Origin: Desulfovibrio fairfieldensis
GTDB taxonomy: Bacteria > Desulfobacterota > Desulfovibrionia > Desulfovibrionales > Desulfovibrionaceae
Direction of reading: 5' to 3'
DNA length: 64,000 bases
Assembly (NCBI RefSeq): GCF_001553605.1
Contig: NZ_CP014229.1
Location: 772,501-836,500 of the forward strand
Part shown: piece after piece, positions 28,042-35,869 of the stretch
How the letters are laid out: each line of letters opens with the position of its first letter
Position numbering within the stretch: the stretch's first letter is position 1
Notes under the pieces: model-generated
What the model was told of the DNA's origin: nothing
Databases searched by the model: none
What the model saw: the letters and a program-made list of their open reading frames with translations, nothing else
Made by a program: the position numbers and the translations under genes

Positions 28042-29273
28042 AGGCATGCGCCATTCTGCTGGCGGCGGGCCGGGCCTCCCGCATGGGAGCGGTGAAGGCC
28101 CTGTTGCCTTTGCCTCTTTTGTCCGGCGGCGCGCCGTGTTCCGCCTTGGAGGGGCTAGCCCGCTGTTATCGCGGCGCGGGTGTGGAAGACATTCTACTGG
28201 TCAGCGGTTTCCATGCGGCGGAGGTGGAGGCGGCGGCGCGCGGACTGGGACTGGCCGTCGTCCGCAATCCCCGGCCGGAAGAGGGCATGTTCTCCTCCGC
28301 CTGCGCCGGGCTGCGCGCCGTGCCTGAGGACTGCGCCGTCTGTTTCGTGCATCCGGTGGACGTGCCTCTGGTCCGCTCTCTGACCCTGGCGGCGCTGCTG
28401 GACGCGGCGGCAAGTGAATCTCAGCACGGATCATCTTCCGTACTGATTCCCACCTATGAGGGCAAGGAAGGCCATCCGCCGCTGCTGCCCTCTGTGTACC
28501 GGGAGCACATCCTGGCCCATGAGCGGCAAGGGGGCGAGGGCGGCCTGCGGTCTGCACTGGCCGGACTTCCCCGACGGTATGTGCCGGTGGCGGATTCCTT
28601 TATTCTAGAAGATATGGACTGCCCTGAGGATTACGCCCGCCTGAGGACGCTGGCCGCGTTGCGGGAGGCGCTGTGGCCCGCCGAGGCCTGGAATCTGCTG
28701 CGCCTGTGCCGCGTTCCTGAGCGCGGCTTGCGCCATGCTTGCGCCGTGGGCGCCGTGGCGGCTGCCTTGGCTCAGGTTCTGCGTGAGAGCAGGGCGGAGC
28801 GGGAATGGGCCGGGACCGGGCCGGATCCCGAGCTGGCGCGCGCCGGAGGGCTGTTGCACGATGTCTGCAAGGGCCTGCCGGAGCATGAAAAGGCCGGGGG
28901 CCGCTTCCTGGCGGAGCTGGGCCTGCCCGTGGCCGCAGCTTTGGTGGCGGATCATCGTGATCTGAGCGTACCCGACGCCGCGCCGCTGACTGAGCGCGAA
29001 CTGGTCTATCTGGCGGACAAGTATTGTCACGGCCGGGAGTTTGTGCCGCTGGAACTGCGTTTCGGCCAGAAGCTGGATCTGTATGCCGCCGATCCCGCCG
29101 CCTGTGCGGCCATCCGGGGCCGTCTGGGGCGTGCCCGGGCCCTGGAGGCGCGTCTGGCCCGTGAAATGGGGCGGCCCCCGGCGGATATTGCCCGGCAGGC
29201 CCTTGAGGCCCTGCTCAAGGCCAAAGGCGGGGAGCCGGAAGCCGAACCGAACAGTAGCAGAGGCGATACGTGA
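28038..29273 (+). CDS. MocA-like nucleotidyltransferase fused to an HD domain (DVU_1551-like)
   Basis: 411 residues from a GTG overlapping the previous stop. Residues 1-200 are a MobA/MocA-type NTP transferase (CAILLAAGRASRMGAVKALLP, then HPVDVPLVRSLTL with the metal-binding Asp). Residues about 225-360 are an HD phosphohydrolase domain (RHACAVG, GGLLHDVCKGLPEHEK, VADHRDLS). MocA relatives add CMP to molybdopterin to form the cytosine dinucleotide cofactor used by MOP, which fits the operon. The fused HD domain might hydrolyse a nucleotide intermediate. The last gene of the operon overlaps its stop. Confidence 0.88.
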   Translation: MKACAILLAAGRASRMGAVKALLPLPLLSGGAPCSALEGLARCYRGAGVEDILLVSGFHAAEVEAAARGLGLAVVRNPRPEEGMFSSACAGLRAVPEDCAVCFVHPVDVPLVRSLTLAALLDAAASESQHGSSSVLIPTYEGKEGHPPLLPSVYREHILAHERQGGEGGLRSALAGLPRRYVPVADSFILEDMDCPEDYARLRTLAALREALWPAEAWNLLRLCRVPERGLRHACAVGAVAAALAQVLRESRAEREWAGTGPDPELARAGGLLHDVCKGLPEHEKAGGRFLAELGLPVAAALVADHRDLSVPDAAPLTERELVYLADKYCHGREFVPLELRFGQKLDLYAADPAACAAIRGRLGRARALEARLAREMGRPPADIARQALEALLKAKGGEPEAEPNSSRGDT

Positions 29274-29854
29274 CGGCGGAGCGGGGCCTCTGGCTCGTGC
29301 GTCACGGCGCATTGCCGCCTAACCCGGAACGGCGTTTCGTGGGTGCGCGTGATTTGCCGCTGAGCAAAGCCGGGCGCGCCCAGGTTCGGGCCCTGGCTGT
29401 GGACCTTGCGCCGGTGCTGGCCGACCCGCGCCTTGTTGCTCTGTTGAGTTCGGATTTGTCCCGTTGCCGGGAAACGGCGGCTATCCTTGCCGCCGCTGCC
29501 GGGCGGCCCCTGCTTGTGCATGCGGACGCGGATCTGCGCGAAATCAGTCTGGGAGCCTGGGAAGGGCTGACGCCCGCGGAGGTGGAGCGGGCCTTTCCCG
29601 GTCAGTACGCCTTGCGCGGTCGGGATTTCGCTCATTTCAGCCCGCCCGGCGGCGAAAGTTTCGTCTGGGTGCAGCAACGGTCCCTGGCGGCTCTGGAACG
29701 CTGGCGGGCGCGCTATCCCGAGGGGCTTCTGCTCCTGGCCGGGCATGCCGGGCTGAACAGATGCCTTCTGGCCCGCTATCTGGCCTTGCCCTTGGCCGAT
29801 CTTATGCGCATTCCGCAGGGCTATGCCAGCCGGACATTCCTGCCCGGCTGGTAA
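29270..29854 (+). CDS. Histidine phosphatase (phosphoglycerate mutase/CobC-like)
   Basis: 194 residues, GTG start overlapping the preceding stop. The catalytic RHG motif lies in LWLVRHGALP (about residue 11), with LSKAGRAQVRAL, SSDLSRCRETA and EISLGAWEGL matching the CobC/PhoE branch. The second histidine is in LLLAGHAGLNRCLL (about residue 160). It probably removes a phosphate from a small metabolite made by this operon; CobC-like enzymes act on nucleotide-loop precursors. It ends 13 bp from a convergent gene. Confidence 0.88.
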   Translation: MTAERGLWLVRHGALPPNPERRFVGARDLPLSKAGRAQVRALAVDLAPVLADPRLVALLSSDLSRCRETAAILAAAAGRPLLVHADADLREISLGAWEGLTPAEVERAFPGQYALRGRDFAHFSPPGGESFVWVQQRSLAALERWRARYPEGLLLLAGHAGLNRCLLARYLALPLADLMRIPQGYASRTFLPGW

Positions 29855-29867
29855 GCCTGCCCCGCAT

Positions 29868-30428
29868 TCAATTCAGGCGCAGTTCCACGCCGTTTTCGTC
29901 AAAAAGCGTGATATCCAGCGAGATATAGTCGTCCGCCAGAGTCCGGAGCGGAAGCTCCAGGGAGATGTGGCGCAGATCCGCCAGGTTGAAGCCGCTCAGC
30001 CAGCGGGCGGCCTCCAGGCCCAGGTCGGCCAGGCGGTCCAGCGGCGTGAAGATCACGGCCGGGCAAGTCTTATAGAGATAGAGGCCGCCGTTGGCCGGCA
30101 CCAGCGGGAACAGCCCACAGGCCACGGGCCGCTGTGTGCGCATGAGGCGGCAGCCGTGGTCCGTGTCGGACTTGCAGCCCCTGGCGTCCAGATAGGCTGT
30201 ATCCGCGTTGAGCAGGTAGAAATCATCGCTGAGGTTGGGGCGGAGCTGCCCCGGCAGCAGGGCCATGGGGAAGGGGGCGTTTGAGTCCTGCGGGCCACAG
30301 CAGTAGCGGCAGTCGCGGCAATAGCCGTTTTGCAGCCAGTCGCCGCGCCAACGCAACGGACGGCGGCGGGGAAAGAGCGCCCGCCAGAGTTCAAGATAGT
30401 GCCAGAAACCTTTTTGCAGTTTTTGCAT
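29868..30428 (-). CDS. Cysteine-cluster protein, YkgJ-like
   Basis: 186 residues with an AAGGA ribosome site 7 nt upstream of the ATG. Residues about 35-45 carry CRDCRYCCGPQ, and later CKSDTDHGCRLMRTQRPVACGLFPL and YKTCPAVIF. This is the spacing of the YkgJ/UPF0153 putative zinc- or iron-chelating family (CxxCxxCC, C, C-x2-FP). It was assigned on cysteine pattern only. It is convergent with the mop-locus histidine phosphatase and is the last host gene before the tRNA-Leu. Its function is unknown. Confidence 0.7.
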   Translation of the reverse strand: MQKLQKGFWHYLELWRALFPRRRPLRWRGDWLQNGYCRDCRYCCGPQDSNAPFPMALLPGQLRPNLSDDFYLLNADTAYLDARGCKSDTDHGCRLMRTQRPVACGLFPLVPANGGLYLYKTCPAVIFTPLDRLADLGLEAARWLSGFNLADLRHISLELPLRTLADDYISLDITLFDENGVELRLN

Positions 30429-30440
30429 AAGATGTCCTTT

Positions 30441-30567
30441 AGAGCATTTTGCGCTTGAAATTATCGCTTAACGGCGAAGTAAATTCGCCTTGCGATAATT
30501 TCGCGGTGCGGCTTTCCACGGAAAACCCGCACAGAGTGTTGAGATATTTTTAATATCAAAACGCTCT
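30441..30567. repeat. 127-bp composite palindromic element
   Basis: The outer arms AGAGCATTTTG (30441-30451) and CAAAACGCTCT (30557-30567) are complementary with one G-U mismatch. Inside lie three more hairpins: GAAATTATCGC/GCGATAATTTC around GGCGAA/TTCGCC, GTGCGG...CCGCAC with TTTCC/GGAAA, and GATATT/AATATC. This looks like a dispersed MITE or BIME-like repeat and not a single terminator. It lies in the 403-bp gap between the 29868 gene and the tRNA; the rest of that gap shows no gene. Confidence 0.75.
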
Positions 30568-30793
30568 AGAAAATAAAAATGAGAGCTATCCGCGCGAAGA
30601 TGCACGGTTTGTATCTATCTTCCCCTATCCCCAAGATGCGAACTCTGTCAAACGCGATAGAGGTTGCCGTTTGCAGTGGAGCGCCGTTCGCTTTCATGCA
30701 CGCCGCCGAATTTCTTCCGTACTTTGCAATTTGGCGGCCCGTAAGGATTTTCGGCAGTTATGGAAATTTTTTTGCCTGATTTGAAAAAAATAC

Positions 30794-30822
30794 TTGCCAG
30801 CCGGTGTCGCTTAGGCTAAATA
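30794..30822 (+). promoter_or_regulatory. Promoter of tRNA-Leu
   Basis: TTGCCA (30794-30799), a 17-bp spacer, then TAAATA (30817-30822), ending 9 bp before the mature tRNA 5' end. The spacing and position are as expected for a sigma-70 tRNA promoter. Confidence 0.7.
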
Positions 30823-30831
30823 CATTTTCGC

Positions 30832-30920
30832 GCCGAAGTGGTGGAATTGGTAGACACGCTAGGTTCAGGGTCTAGTTCTCGCAAGGGAGTGGGAGTTCGA
30901 GTCTCCCCTTCGGCACCAAC
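30832..30920 (+). tRNA. tRNA-Leu (anticodon CAG), CCA encoded
   Basis: An 89-nt class II tRNA. The acceptor stem GCCGAAG pairs with CTTCGGC before ACCA. The D-arm GGTGGAATTGGTAGAC is typical of leucine tRNAs. The anticodon arm CTAGG-TTCAGGG-TCTAG gives CAG. A variable arm and the T-arm GTTCGAGTC follow. Its 3' end is the probable attachment site of the adjacent integrative element. Confidence 0.95.
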
Positions 30921-30943
30921 TATGCTTCCTAAAGCATCCTAAA

Positions 30944-30990
30944 AGGCCGGAATAACTGAATAAAATCAGGATTCCGGCCTTTCTGATTTT
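30944..30990 (+). terminator. Terminator downstream of tRNA-Leu
   Basis: AAAGGCCGGAAT (30944-30955) pairs perfectly with ATTCCGGCCTTT (30971-30982), followed by CTGATTTT. A shorter ATGCTT/AAGCAT hairpin precedes it. A partly similar terminator (TCAGAATTCCGGTCTTTTT) is found at 61307-61325 at the far end of the element. Confidence 0.8.
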
Positions 30991-30993
30991 CCC

Positions 30994-31195
30994 ATACCAA
31001 CCCAGGGCTACCTTGCCCATACTGGTTTTTTCTTGGTATCTCTGTTGGTACCAGCGTTTTTTGGCCCCCAGAACGCTGAGCGCAATACCAACAATGCCCA
31101 TTTGCCCTACGCTTCCCATACTTTCCCGGCAATAGTGGCTGGTATTTTTCGTGGAATTTCGACGCAAATACCAACAGCTTTCAGGAGATACCAAC
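30994..31195. promoter_or_regulatory. Repeated ATACCAAC motifs, probable integrase arm-type sites
   Basis: ATACCAAC occurs at 30994-31001, 31085-31092, 31168-31175 and 31188-31195. Inverted near-copies are CTTGGTAT at 31032-31039 and GTTGGTAC at 31044-31051. All lie between the tRNA 3' end and the integrase start, where a tyrosine recombinase or its excision factor binds. The same motif reappears at 61201-61208 close to the other end of the element. The last copy abuts the integrase start codon and may also serve autoregulation. Confidence 0.6.
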
Positions 31196-32404
31196 ATGAA
31201 GCTTTCCGACACTACTCTCCGTAATACAAAGGCCAAATCTGCCATCCAGAAGCTGTCCGATGGCGGAGGACTCTATCTGCACATCGCGCCCACCGGCGGC
31301 AAGCTCTGGCGGATGGCCTACCGGTTTAACGGCAAGCAAAAGACGCTCAGCTTTGGAGCCTACCCGGCCGTTTCACTCAAGGATGCACGCAAACTGCGCG
31401 ATGAAGCCAAGGAACTCCTGGCCAAGGGAATAGATCCCATGGAGCACAAGCGGGAGGTCAAAGCTGAAGCCATTGCCGCTGAAAAGGAACAGTCGGAAAA
31501 TTTTGAGTTGATTGCACGCGAATGGTTCGAGCGTTATGCCCCTGGACTTTCACCGAAACACGCCCAAAAACTTTTGAGCTTTCTGGAAAAGCGGCTCTTT
31601 CCCGCCATTGGCGCCATGCCGGTCAGGCAAATTGAACCGTCACATCTGCTGGATGCCGTTCGCCCGGCCGAATTGGCGGGGCACATTGAAACCGCGCACA
31701 AGCTCATGCAGCTTTGCGGCCAAGTGATGCGCTATGCCCGAATCACCGGCAGAGTGAAATATGACGTGGCTTCCGGGCTGACTGAAGCAATGATGAAACC
31801 CAAGGTCACGCACTTCGCGGCCATAGTCAAACCCAAAGAAATCGGCCAATTACTGAGGGATATTGATGCGTACAGGGGACATTTCTCGGTCCACTACTGC
31901 CTGAAAATCCTTCCCTATGTTTTCACCCGGCCGTCCGAACTTCGCCTCGCCCAATGGACGGAATTTGATTTTGACAGCAATATCTGGACTATCCCGGCCG
32001 AGCGCATGAAAATGCGCCAGCCGCATGTGGTACCCCTGGCCACGCAGGTTCTGAAGATGCTTCAGGAACTCTCCATGTATTCAGGCAACACGCAGTATCT
32101 TTTCCCCAGCATCCAGGCGAAATCTTCCGTTATCAGCGATGCAGGCCCCCTGGCGGCTTTGCGCCGTCTTGGGTATGACAAGGGCGATATGACCCTGCAC
32201 GGCTTTCGGGCCATGGCCAGCACGAACCTGAACGAGCTCGGCCACCGGGCTGATGTCATCGAGGTTCAGCTTGCCCACCGGGAGCCGGACTCCGTGCGAC
32301 TGGCCTATAACCGGGCGCAATACATGGATGAACGCAAAAAAATGATGCAGAGCTGGGCAGATTACCTCGACGAGCTGAAGGGTGCGAAAACCAGTGGGTG
32401 CTAG
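31196..32404 (+). CDS. P4-type tyrosine recombinase (integrase)
   Basis: 402 residues from the ATG at 31196 (AGGAG about 10 nt upstream; a longer frame from 31151 overlaps binding-site repeats). The N-terminal DUF4102-type arm-binding domain (LSDGGGLYLHIAPTGGKLWRMAYRFNGKQ broken at GGK, then LSFGAYPAVSLKDAR), a SAM-like core-binding domain and the catalytic domain are present. The catalytic residues are the R of FTRPSELRLAQW, the HGFR box, LAHREPDS and the tyrosine in LAYNRAQY. It sits beside the tRNA-Leu 3' end, the usual target of this family, and drives insertion and excision of the roughly 30-kb element to its right. Confidence 0.95.
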   Translation: MKLSDTTLRNTKAKSAIQKLSDGGGLYLHIAPTGGKLWRMAYRFNGKQKTLSFGAYPAVSLKDARKLRDEAKELLAKGIDPMEHKREVKAEAIAAEKEQSENFELIAREWFERYAPGLSPKHAQKLLSFLEKRLFPAIGAMPVRQIEPSHLLDAVRPAELAGHIETAHKLMQLCGQVMRYARITGRVKYDVASGLTEAMMKPKVTHFAAIVKPKEIGQLLRDIDAYRGHFSVHYCLKILPYVFTRPSELRLAQWTEFDFDSNIWTIPAERMKMRQPHVVPLATQVLKMLQELSMYSGNTQYLFPSIQAKSSVISDAGPLAALRRLGYDKGDMTLHGFRAMASTNLNELGHRADVIEVQLAHREPDSVRLAYNRAQYMDERKKMMQSWADYLDELKGAKTSGC

Positions 32405-32479
32405 AAAAAAATAATTATTTTCAGTGTGTTAATATAAACATCGTCTAAAATGCAGTCACAATGCATTTTGGACGAAGAG

Positions 32480-32508
32480 AGGGACGGCAAGAACGCCGTC
32501 CCTTTTTA
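32480..32508 (+). terminator. Terminator of the integrase gene
   Basis: AGGGACGGC (32480-32488) pairs with GCCGTCCCT (32495-32503) around AAGAAC, followed by TTTTATA. Confidence 0.9.
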
Positions 32509-32552
32509 TATCTTCATTTTATTTCACTTTTCATGAAGCAAGACCAAAGGTT

Positions 32553-32729
32553 TTAATCGTTCTCACCTTCATCAAGCATACTGCTTTCATCTCCGATAGC
32601 GCTTTCCTGGCAGCCATCGATGTCATCAGCAGGATCGCCCCCCTGTCCATCATCGAGTAAGACACTCGTAATGCCCGCTCCGACGGCCGTAGCGATGCCG
32701 CCCAGTACAAACCACAATAACCTGCTCAT
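32553..32729 (-). CDS. Small membrane protein with acidic tail, unknown
   Basis: 58 residues, read directly from the minus strand. The ATG at 32729 is preceded by AAGGAGACAAGAT, a good ribosome site. Residues 1-25 form one glycine-containing membrane segment (LLWFVLGGIATAVGAGI), and the rest is strongly acidic (DDGQGGDPADDIDG, GDESSMLDEGEND). It is the last gene of the MoxR/CobT-like operon, 27 bp after the zinc-ribbon glycine-zipper protein. No family was recognised. The glycine-zipper character is shared with its neighbour, so the two may interact in the membrane. Confidence 0.65.
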   Translation of the reverse strand: MSRLLWFVLGGIATAVGAGITSVLLDDGQGGDPADDIDGCQESAIGDESSMLDEGEND

Positions 32730-32756
32730 ATCTTGTCTCCTTTTGGTTTGGGGAAT

Positions 32757-33092
32757 TTACCCTTGGATTTCGCTGCCACAGTGGGTGCAGCTGTATTTCA
32801 TGCGGATCTGGGTATCGATCCGCTCGCCTATGGTGTTCCCCGTAGCACTTCCGGCCAGGAATCCTAGCAGCGTACCCGTGATGGCTCCGATAGCCGTTCC
32901 GGCTGCCGTACCCAAAATAGGAATGAAAGAGCCGACAGCTGCACCGGCCGCAGCGCCGGAACTAAGTCCGGCGTAGGCGCTGCCTGCTCCGGCTATTCCA
33001 CCGGCAACAGTTCCCAACTTTTCAGCGGCCCTGTCCCTGACTACGAATTTCGTCGTCTTGCACTTCGGACAAGCCGGTATAAGTTCCTTCAT
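32757..33092 (-). CDS. Zinc-ribbon protein with central glycine zipper
   Basis: 111 residues with an AGGAGG ribosome site. CPKC (residues 8-11) and CTHC (about 103-106) bracket a long Gly/Ala-rich segment of GxxxG repeats (GGIAGAGSAYAGLSSGAAAG, then GTAAGTAIGAITGTLLGFLAG). The four cysteines could form one zinc site that closes the chain into a loop, with the glycine zipper inserting into a membrane. It is encoded in line with the VWA, CobT-like, DUF3150, WGR and AAA genes upstream and is probably part of that system. No exact family is recognised. Confidence 0.75.
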   Translation of the reverse strand: MKELIPACPKCKTTKFVVRDRAAEKLGTVAGGIAGAGSAYAGLSSGAAAGAAVGSFIPILGTAAGTAIGAITGTLLGFLAGSATGNTIGERIDTQIRMKYSCTHCGSEIQG

Positions 33093-33176
33093 GAAACCTC
33101 CTGATTTGATGATGGCAAAAGAAAAGCGCCGGTCAGTAGGAGAGCGCCATGGATACCTGGAGAAAAATGTGGGAAC

Positions 33177-34136
33177 TCAGTTTACCGGCTGGCCGCGGAT
33201 GAGTGCGTCATGCAAAATCTCGAACATGGAAGGCGCCAGTTCCGAGATGTCATTGATGACTCTGCTTCCTTTTCCGGGCAGCAGAGTCTGGATTGACATG
33301 GTTTTAATACCGATGCCGTATACTTCCAGTCCAAAACCCTTGATGACCCGAATGGCGGTCAAAGTGGGTTCCTGCTCGTCCGGTTCGCCATCGGTGATGA
33401 GCAGCACCATCTTGCGTGGTTCCGCCATGGGATGAAGCTGTTGCAGCACCCACCAGAGGGCCGTGTCCATGGGCGTGCTGCCTCCTGTTCCAATGCTGAA
33501 CTGGTTATGCAGCTTCTGACCGTGCAACAAAATTGGAGCTACCGTCTGCCAATGCCCTTGCTGACCAGGTAAATCCTGGGTGCGGCTGCCGGGGAATGCG
33601 GTTACCCCTATGTTGAGTCCCTTTATGGAATTCAGGGCCGCGACCACTGCAAAGCATACCTTGCTGGCCAGAGCCATGGGATTGCCGTTCATGGAGCCGG
33701 ATGCATCCAGCAGGATGTGAACCGCAGTATTGACGCTGATTTTCTCGCCTTTGCGCAAGAATATTTTGGTGTTGCCGGCTGCCAGGGTATGCAGTTTGCG
33801 GGTATCCAGCGTACCAACATAACCACTGTGATTTCTGAGGGAACGTGTACTCTGCATCAAGGCTTGCAGCCTGGTGCGCAAAGTCGTAGTTGCCTGGCGG
33901 GAGTCGTTTATATCGTCCAGGGTAAGCGGCTGAGTGGACTTCCTTGTGGCAACAGCAACCTGCACCCTATCAACTCCCTGCTTCTTGGTGCTGGATAGCA
34001 CCTGACGAAGCTGTTCCCCAAGGCCGTCCGGAAATGCATCTGCTCCGGCCGCCAGCAAGTTTTGAAGGCTTTGCAGAGCTTGCGCCGGATCAACCTGCCC
34101 GTCCGGTTGACCGGACGAGCCAGATGCTACGCTCAC
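33177..34136 (-). CDS. VWA-domain protein, C-terminal CobT-like half
   Basis: 319 residues. The N-terminal 115 residues are polar and helical, followed by a von Willebrand A domain: MIDAS motif ILLDASGSMNG (about residues 142-152), the conserved Thr in GGSTPMDTALWW (about 218) and LITDGEPDEQE (about 247). This corresponds to the C-terminal metal-ion-adhesion half of cobaltochelatase CobT-like proteins. The ATG overlaps the stop of the upstream CobT-N-like gene by ATGA, so the two may be a split version of one protein. In MoxR/CobS systems the VWA partner docks a AAA+ ring onto its client. Confidence 0.85.
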   Translation of the reverse strand: MSVASGSSGQPDGQVDPAQALQSLQNLLAAGADAFPDGLGEQLRQVLSSTKKQGVDRVQVAVATRKSTQPLTLDDINDSRQATTTLRTRLQALMQSTRSLRNHSGYVGTLDTRKLHTLAAGNTKIFLRKGEKISVNTAVHILLDASGSMNGNPMALASKVCFAVVAALNSIKGLNIGVTAFPGSRTQDLPGQQGHWQTVAPILLHGQKLHNQFSIGTGGSTPMDTALWWVLQQLHPMAEPRKMVLLITDGEPDEQEPTLTAIRVIKGFGLEVYGIGIKTMSIQTLLPGKGSRVINDISELAPSMFEILHDALIRGQPVN

Positions 34137-34804
34137 CGCTCCTTGCCCTGCCTGGTTTTGTTGCTGCTCAATGAAGTGGCATACTTACGGATGATGTCCG
34201 TGATCTCACAGGCGAAACCAAAGGCATCCAGCGTACTTGAGCAGTTCTTGGGGATAAGCCGGAGCACTGGTTCAAGCTCGTGAGTCAGGCCGGAGTAGTA
34301 GATTTCCGCCGACGCCCGAAGGAAATCCCGCTCGGCGTTCAACTCCCCAACATCCCAGGAACGCACGGTGATGAGCAGCCATTCCAGAATTTGCATGGCC
34401 GGCTCGGTTGGCGGCGCCTTGGGTTTGCGCTTTGCCGATTTTGGGAGAAAGAAATGCCTGATGAGCCACTGAAAATTCTCACGGCAGCCCGGATAGATGG
34501 CGGCCAGGACATTTTCGACTCGCCAGTCCTCTATGGTGTTCCAGATATGTTTTTCCAGCGGTGTCAGGTTGGCCGCTTTCAGGGCGTCAAAATCCGTATC
34601 GCGGATATGGGCGGCCTCGTGATCCACGTATCCCCGGATCAGCCCGAGCAATGTGTCGTCGCAATCCAGGGGCAGACTCGGCAGTTGAATGATGTTGCCG
34701 TTGGTAAAAGCCTTGTCACCGCCTATTCGTACCTGTACCCCGTACTTGCGTCCCAAGATGGACGCGAGCAAAGGCAATGATTTGATGATGTGCTTGTGCT
34801 TCAT
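34133..34804 (-). CDS. CobT-like N-terminal half with HEAAH motif
   Basis: 223 residues from the ATG at 34804 (GGAG 9 nt upstream). It contains LIRGYVDHEAAHIRDTDFDAL (about residues 60-80), whose HExxH is reminiscent of zinc metallopeptidases. EKHIWNTIEDWRVENVLAAIYPG follows, the pattern seen in the N-terminal region of CobT/VWA proteins that pair with MoxR ATPases. The C-terminal 80 residues are helical. Translation is coupled to the VWA gene (4-bp overlap). It may be a protease-like regulator or only a structural relic of one; catalytic activity is not shown. Confidence 0.75.
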   Translation of the reverse strand: MKHKHIIKSLPLLASILGRKYGVQVRIGGDKAFTNGNIIQLPSLPLDCDDTLLGLIRGYVDHEAAHIRDTDFDALKAANLTPLEKHIWNTIEDWRVENVLAAIYPGCRENFQWLIRHFFLPKSAKRKPKAPPTEPAMQILEWLLITVRSWDVGELNAERDFLRASAEIYYSGLTHELEPVLRLIPKNCSSTLDAFGFACEITDIIRKYATSLSSNKTRQGKER

Positions 34805-34815
34805 GGTATTTCTCC

Positions 34816-34855
34816 AAAAGAAAAAGCCCTCAAGCATTGCGGCTCAAAGGGCTTT
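34816..34855 (-). promoter_or_regulatory. Hairpin with T-tract directly before the CobT-N ribosome site
   Basis: On the minus strand AAAGCCCT (34855-34848) pairs with AGGGCTTT (34830-34823), followed by TTCTTTT and then the GGAG of the next gene. It looks like an intrinsic terminator, but there is no room for a promoter between it and the start codon. It could therefore be an attenuator inside the operon. Confidence 0.6.
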
Positions 34856-34875
34856 GGGTGTTGTGATTTGTGCCG

Positions 34876-35859
34876 TTACCATAATCCGTGGCTCTCGATG
34901 ACCGGCGGTAAGGCTGCATCGTCGAACAGCGGTTCCTCCTGGGAACCAGATTTATCCTTTTCAGCTTCCACCTGGATGGCGCACTCGGACATGAGCAGCG
35001 ATTCCAGAATCTTGTGGCTGTTTTTACGCCCGTCCAGAATCATCTGGCCATGCTCCAGCAGGGCCTGCGGATTTTGCAGAAGTGAAACCAGGCCTTGCAA
35101 CATGATCAGTATGCTGCCGGTAATAGCACCACGCTTGGGAATGCTGCGAAAAGCCGTATCCAGCAGTTCCGCCACCGGCGCCACTCGCGGCTCCACAAAT
35201 GTCAGGCCCATGAGTTTGTCATAAATGGATTTCAGAGGGGATAATGCCTTGCGGGTGATCTCGGTTTTCCCGGCATAACAGCGCTGCCAGGCTTCGCCGG
35301 CTGCCTTGGCCACCTCGTCAAAAAGCGTCAGGCCGAGTGTATCCACATCGCGCTGGAGATCGTCCTTCAGCTTGCCTGGGGCGACGGGTGGCGCTTGTAC
35401 CTGAAACATTTGCCAGCGAAAATCTATGCGTGAGCGCACATACTCTTCGCTGACCGTGGAACCGGCGATTATGTTGCCCCACTGAGGGTGTTTGGCGATC
35501 CAATCCTGTACTGACTGGTCATAGCGCTGCAGGAAGGATTCCTTGGCCGCATTGAACTCGTCGCGGATGGCCGCGAGTTCGATGCCGATTTCATCCATCC
35601 GTGTTTCGGGCACTGCCCATCCGCTGAGGAAGCGTATCCCATTGCGCTCCAACAAGTTAACGGCTCGCGCTTTCAGGGTGCCGAACGTGCGCAAATCTTC
35701 AGGGTTGCAGATACGCTTACTGCCCAATGACGCAAGATCCTCCGGCGGAAGTTCGGCTCCCCCCAGATCGAGCGGAACCAGTTTCTTCCTGGCGGTCCAG
35801 ATATGAATATCGAGATTGACCACAACGAGTTGGTCAAGAGCCTGTATGGCGGTTGTCAT
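34876..35859 (-). CDS. DUF3150-family protein
   Basis: 327 residues with an AGGAGG ribosome site, 10 bp after the WGR gene. It was recognised as DUF3150, a helical family that accompanies CobS-type ATPases and CobT/VWA proteins on plasmids and integrative elements. It has no enzymatic motif. Features are LVVVNLDIHIWTARKKLVPLDLGG at the N terminus (here split after ARKK), a charged central helix (about 95-140) and a hydrophobic stretch near 245-265. It is probably a structural or adaptor part of the AAA+/VWA complex. The C terminus is acidic. Confidence 0.75.
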   Translation of the reverse strand: MTTAIQALDQLVVVNLDIHIWTARKKLVPLDLGGAELPPEDLASLGSKRICNPEDLRTFGTLKARAVNLLERNGIRFLSGWAVPETRMDEIGIELAAIRDEFNAAKESFLQRYDQSVQDWIAKHPQWGNIIAGSTVSEEYVRSRIDFRWQMFQVQAPPVAPGKLKDDLQRDVDTLGLTLFDEVAKAAGEAWQRCYAGKTEITRKALSPLKSIYDKLMGLTFVEPRVAPVAELLDTAFRSIPKRGAITGSILIMLQGLVSLLQNPQALLEHGQMILDGRKNSHKILESLLMSECAIQVEAEKDKSGSQEEPLFDDAALPPVIESHGLW

Positions 35860-35869
35860 GTGTTCCTCC

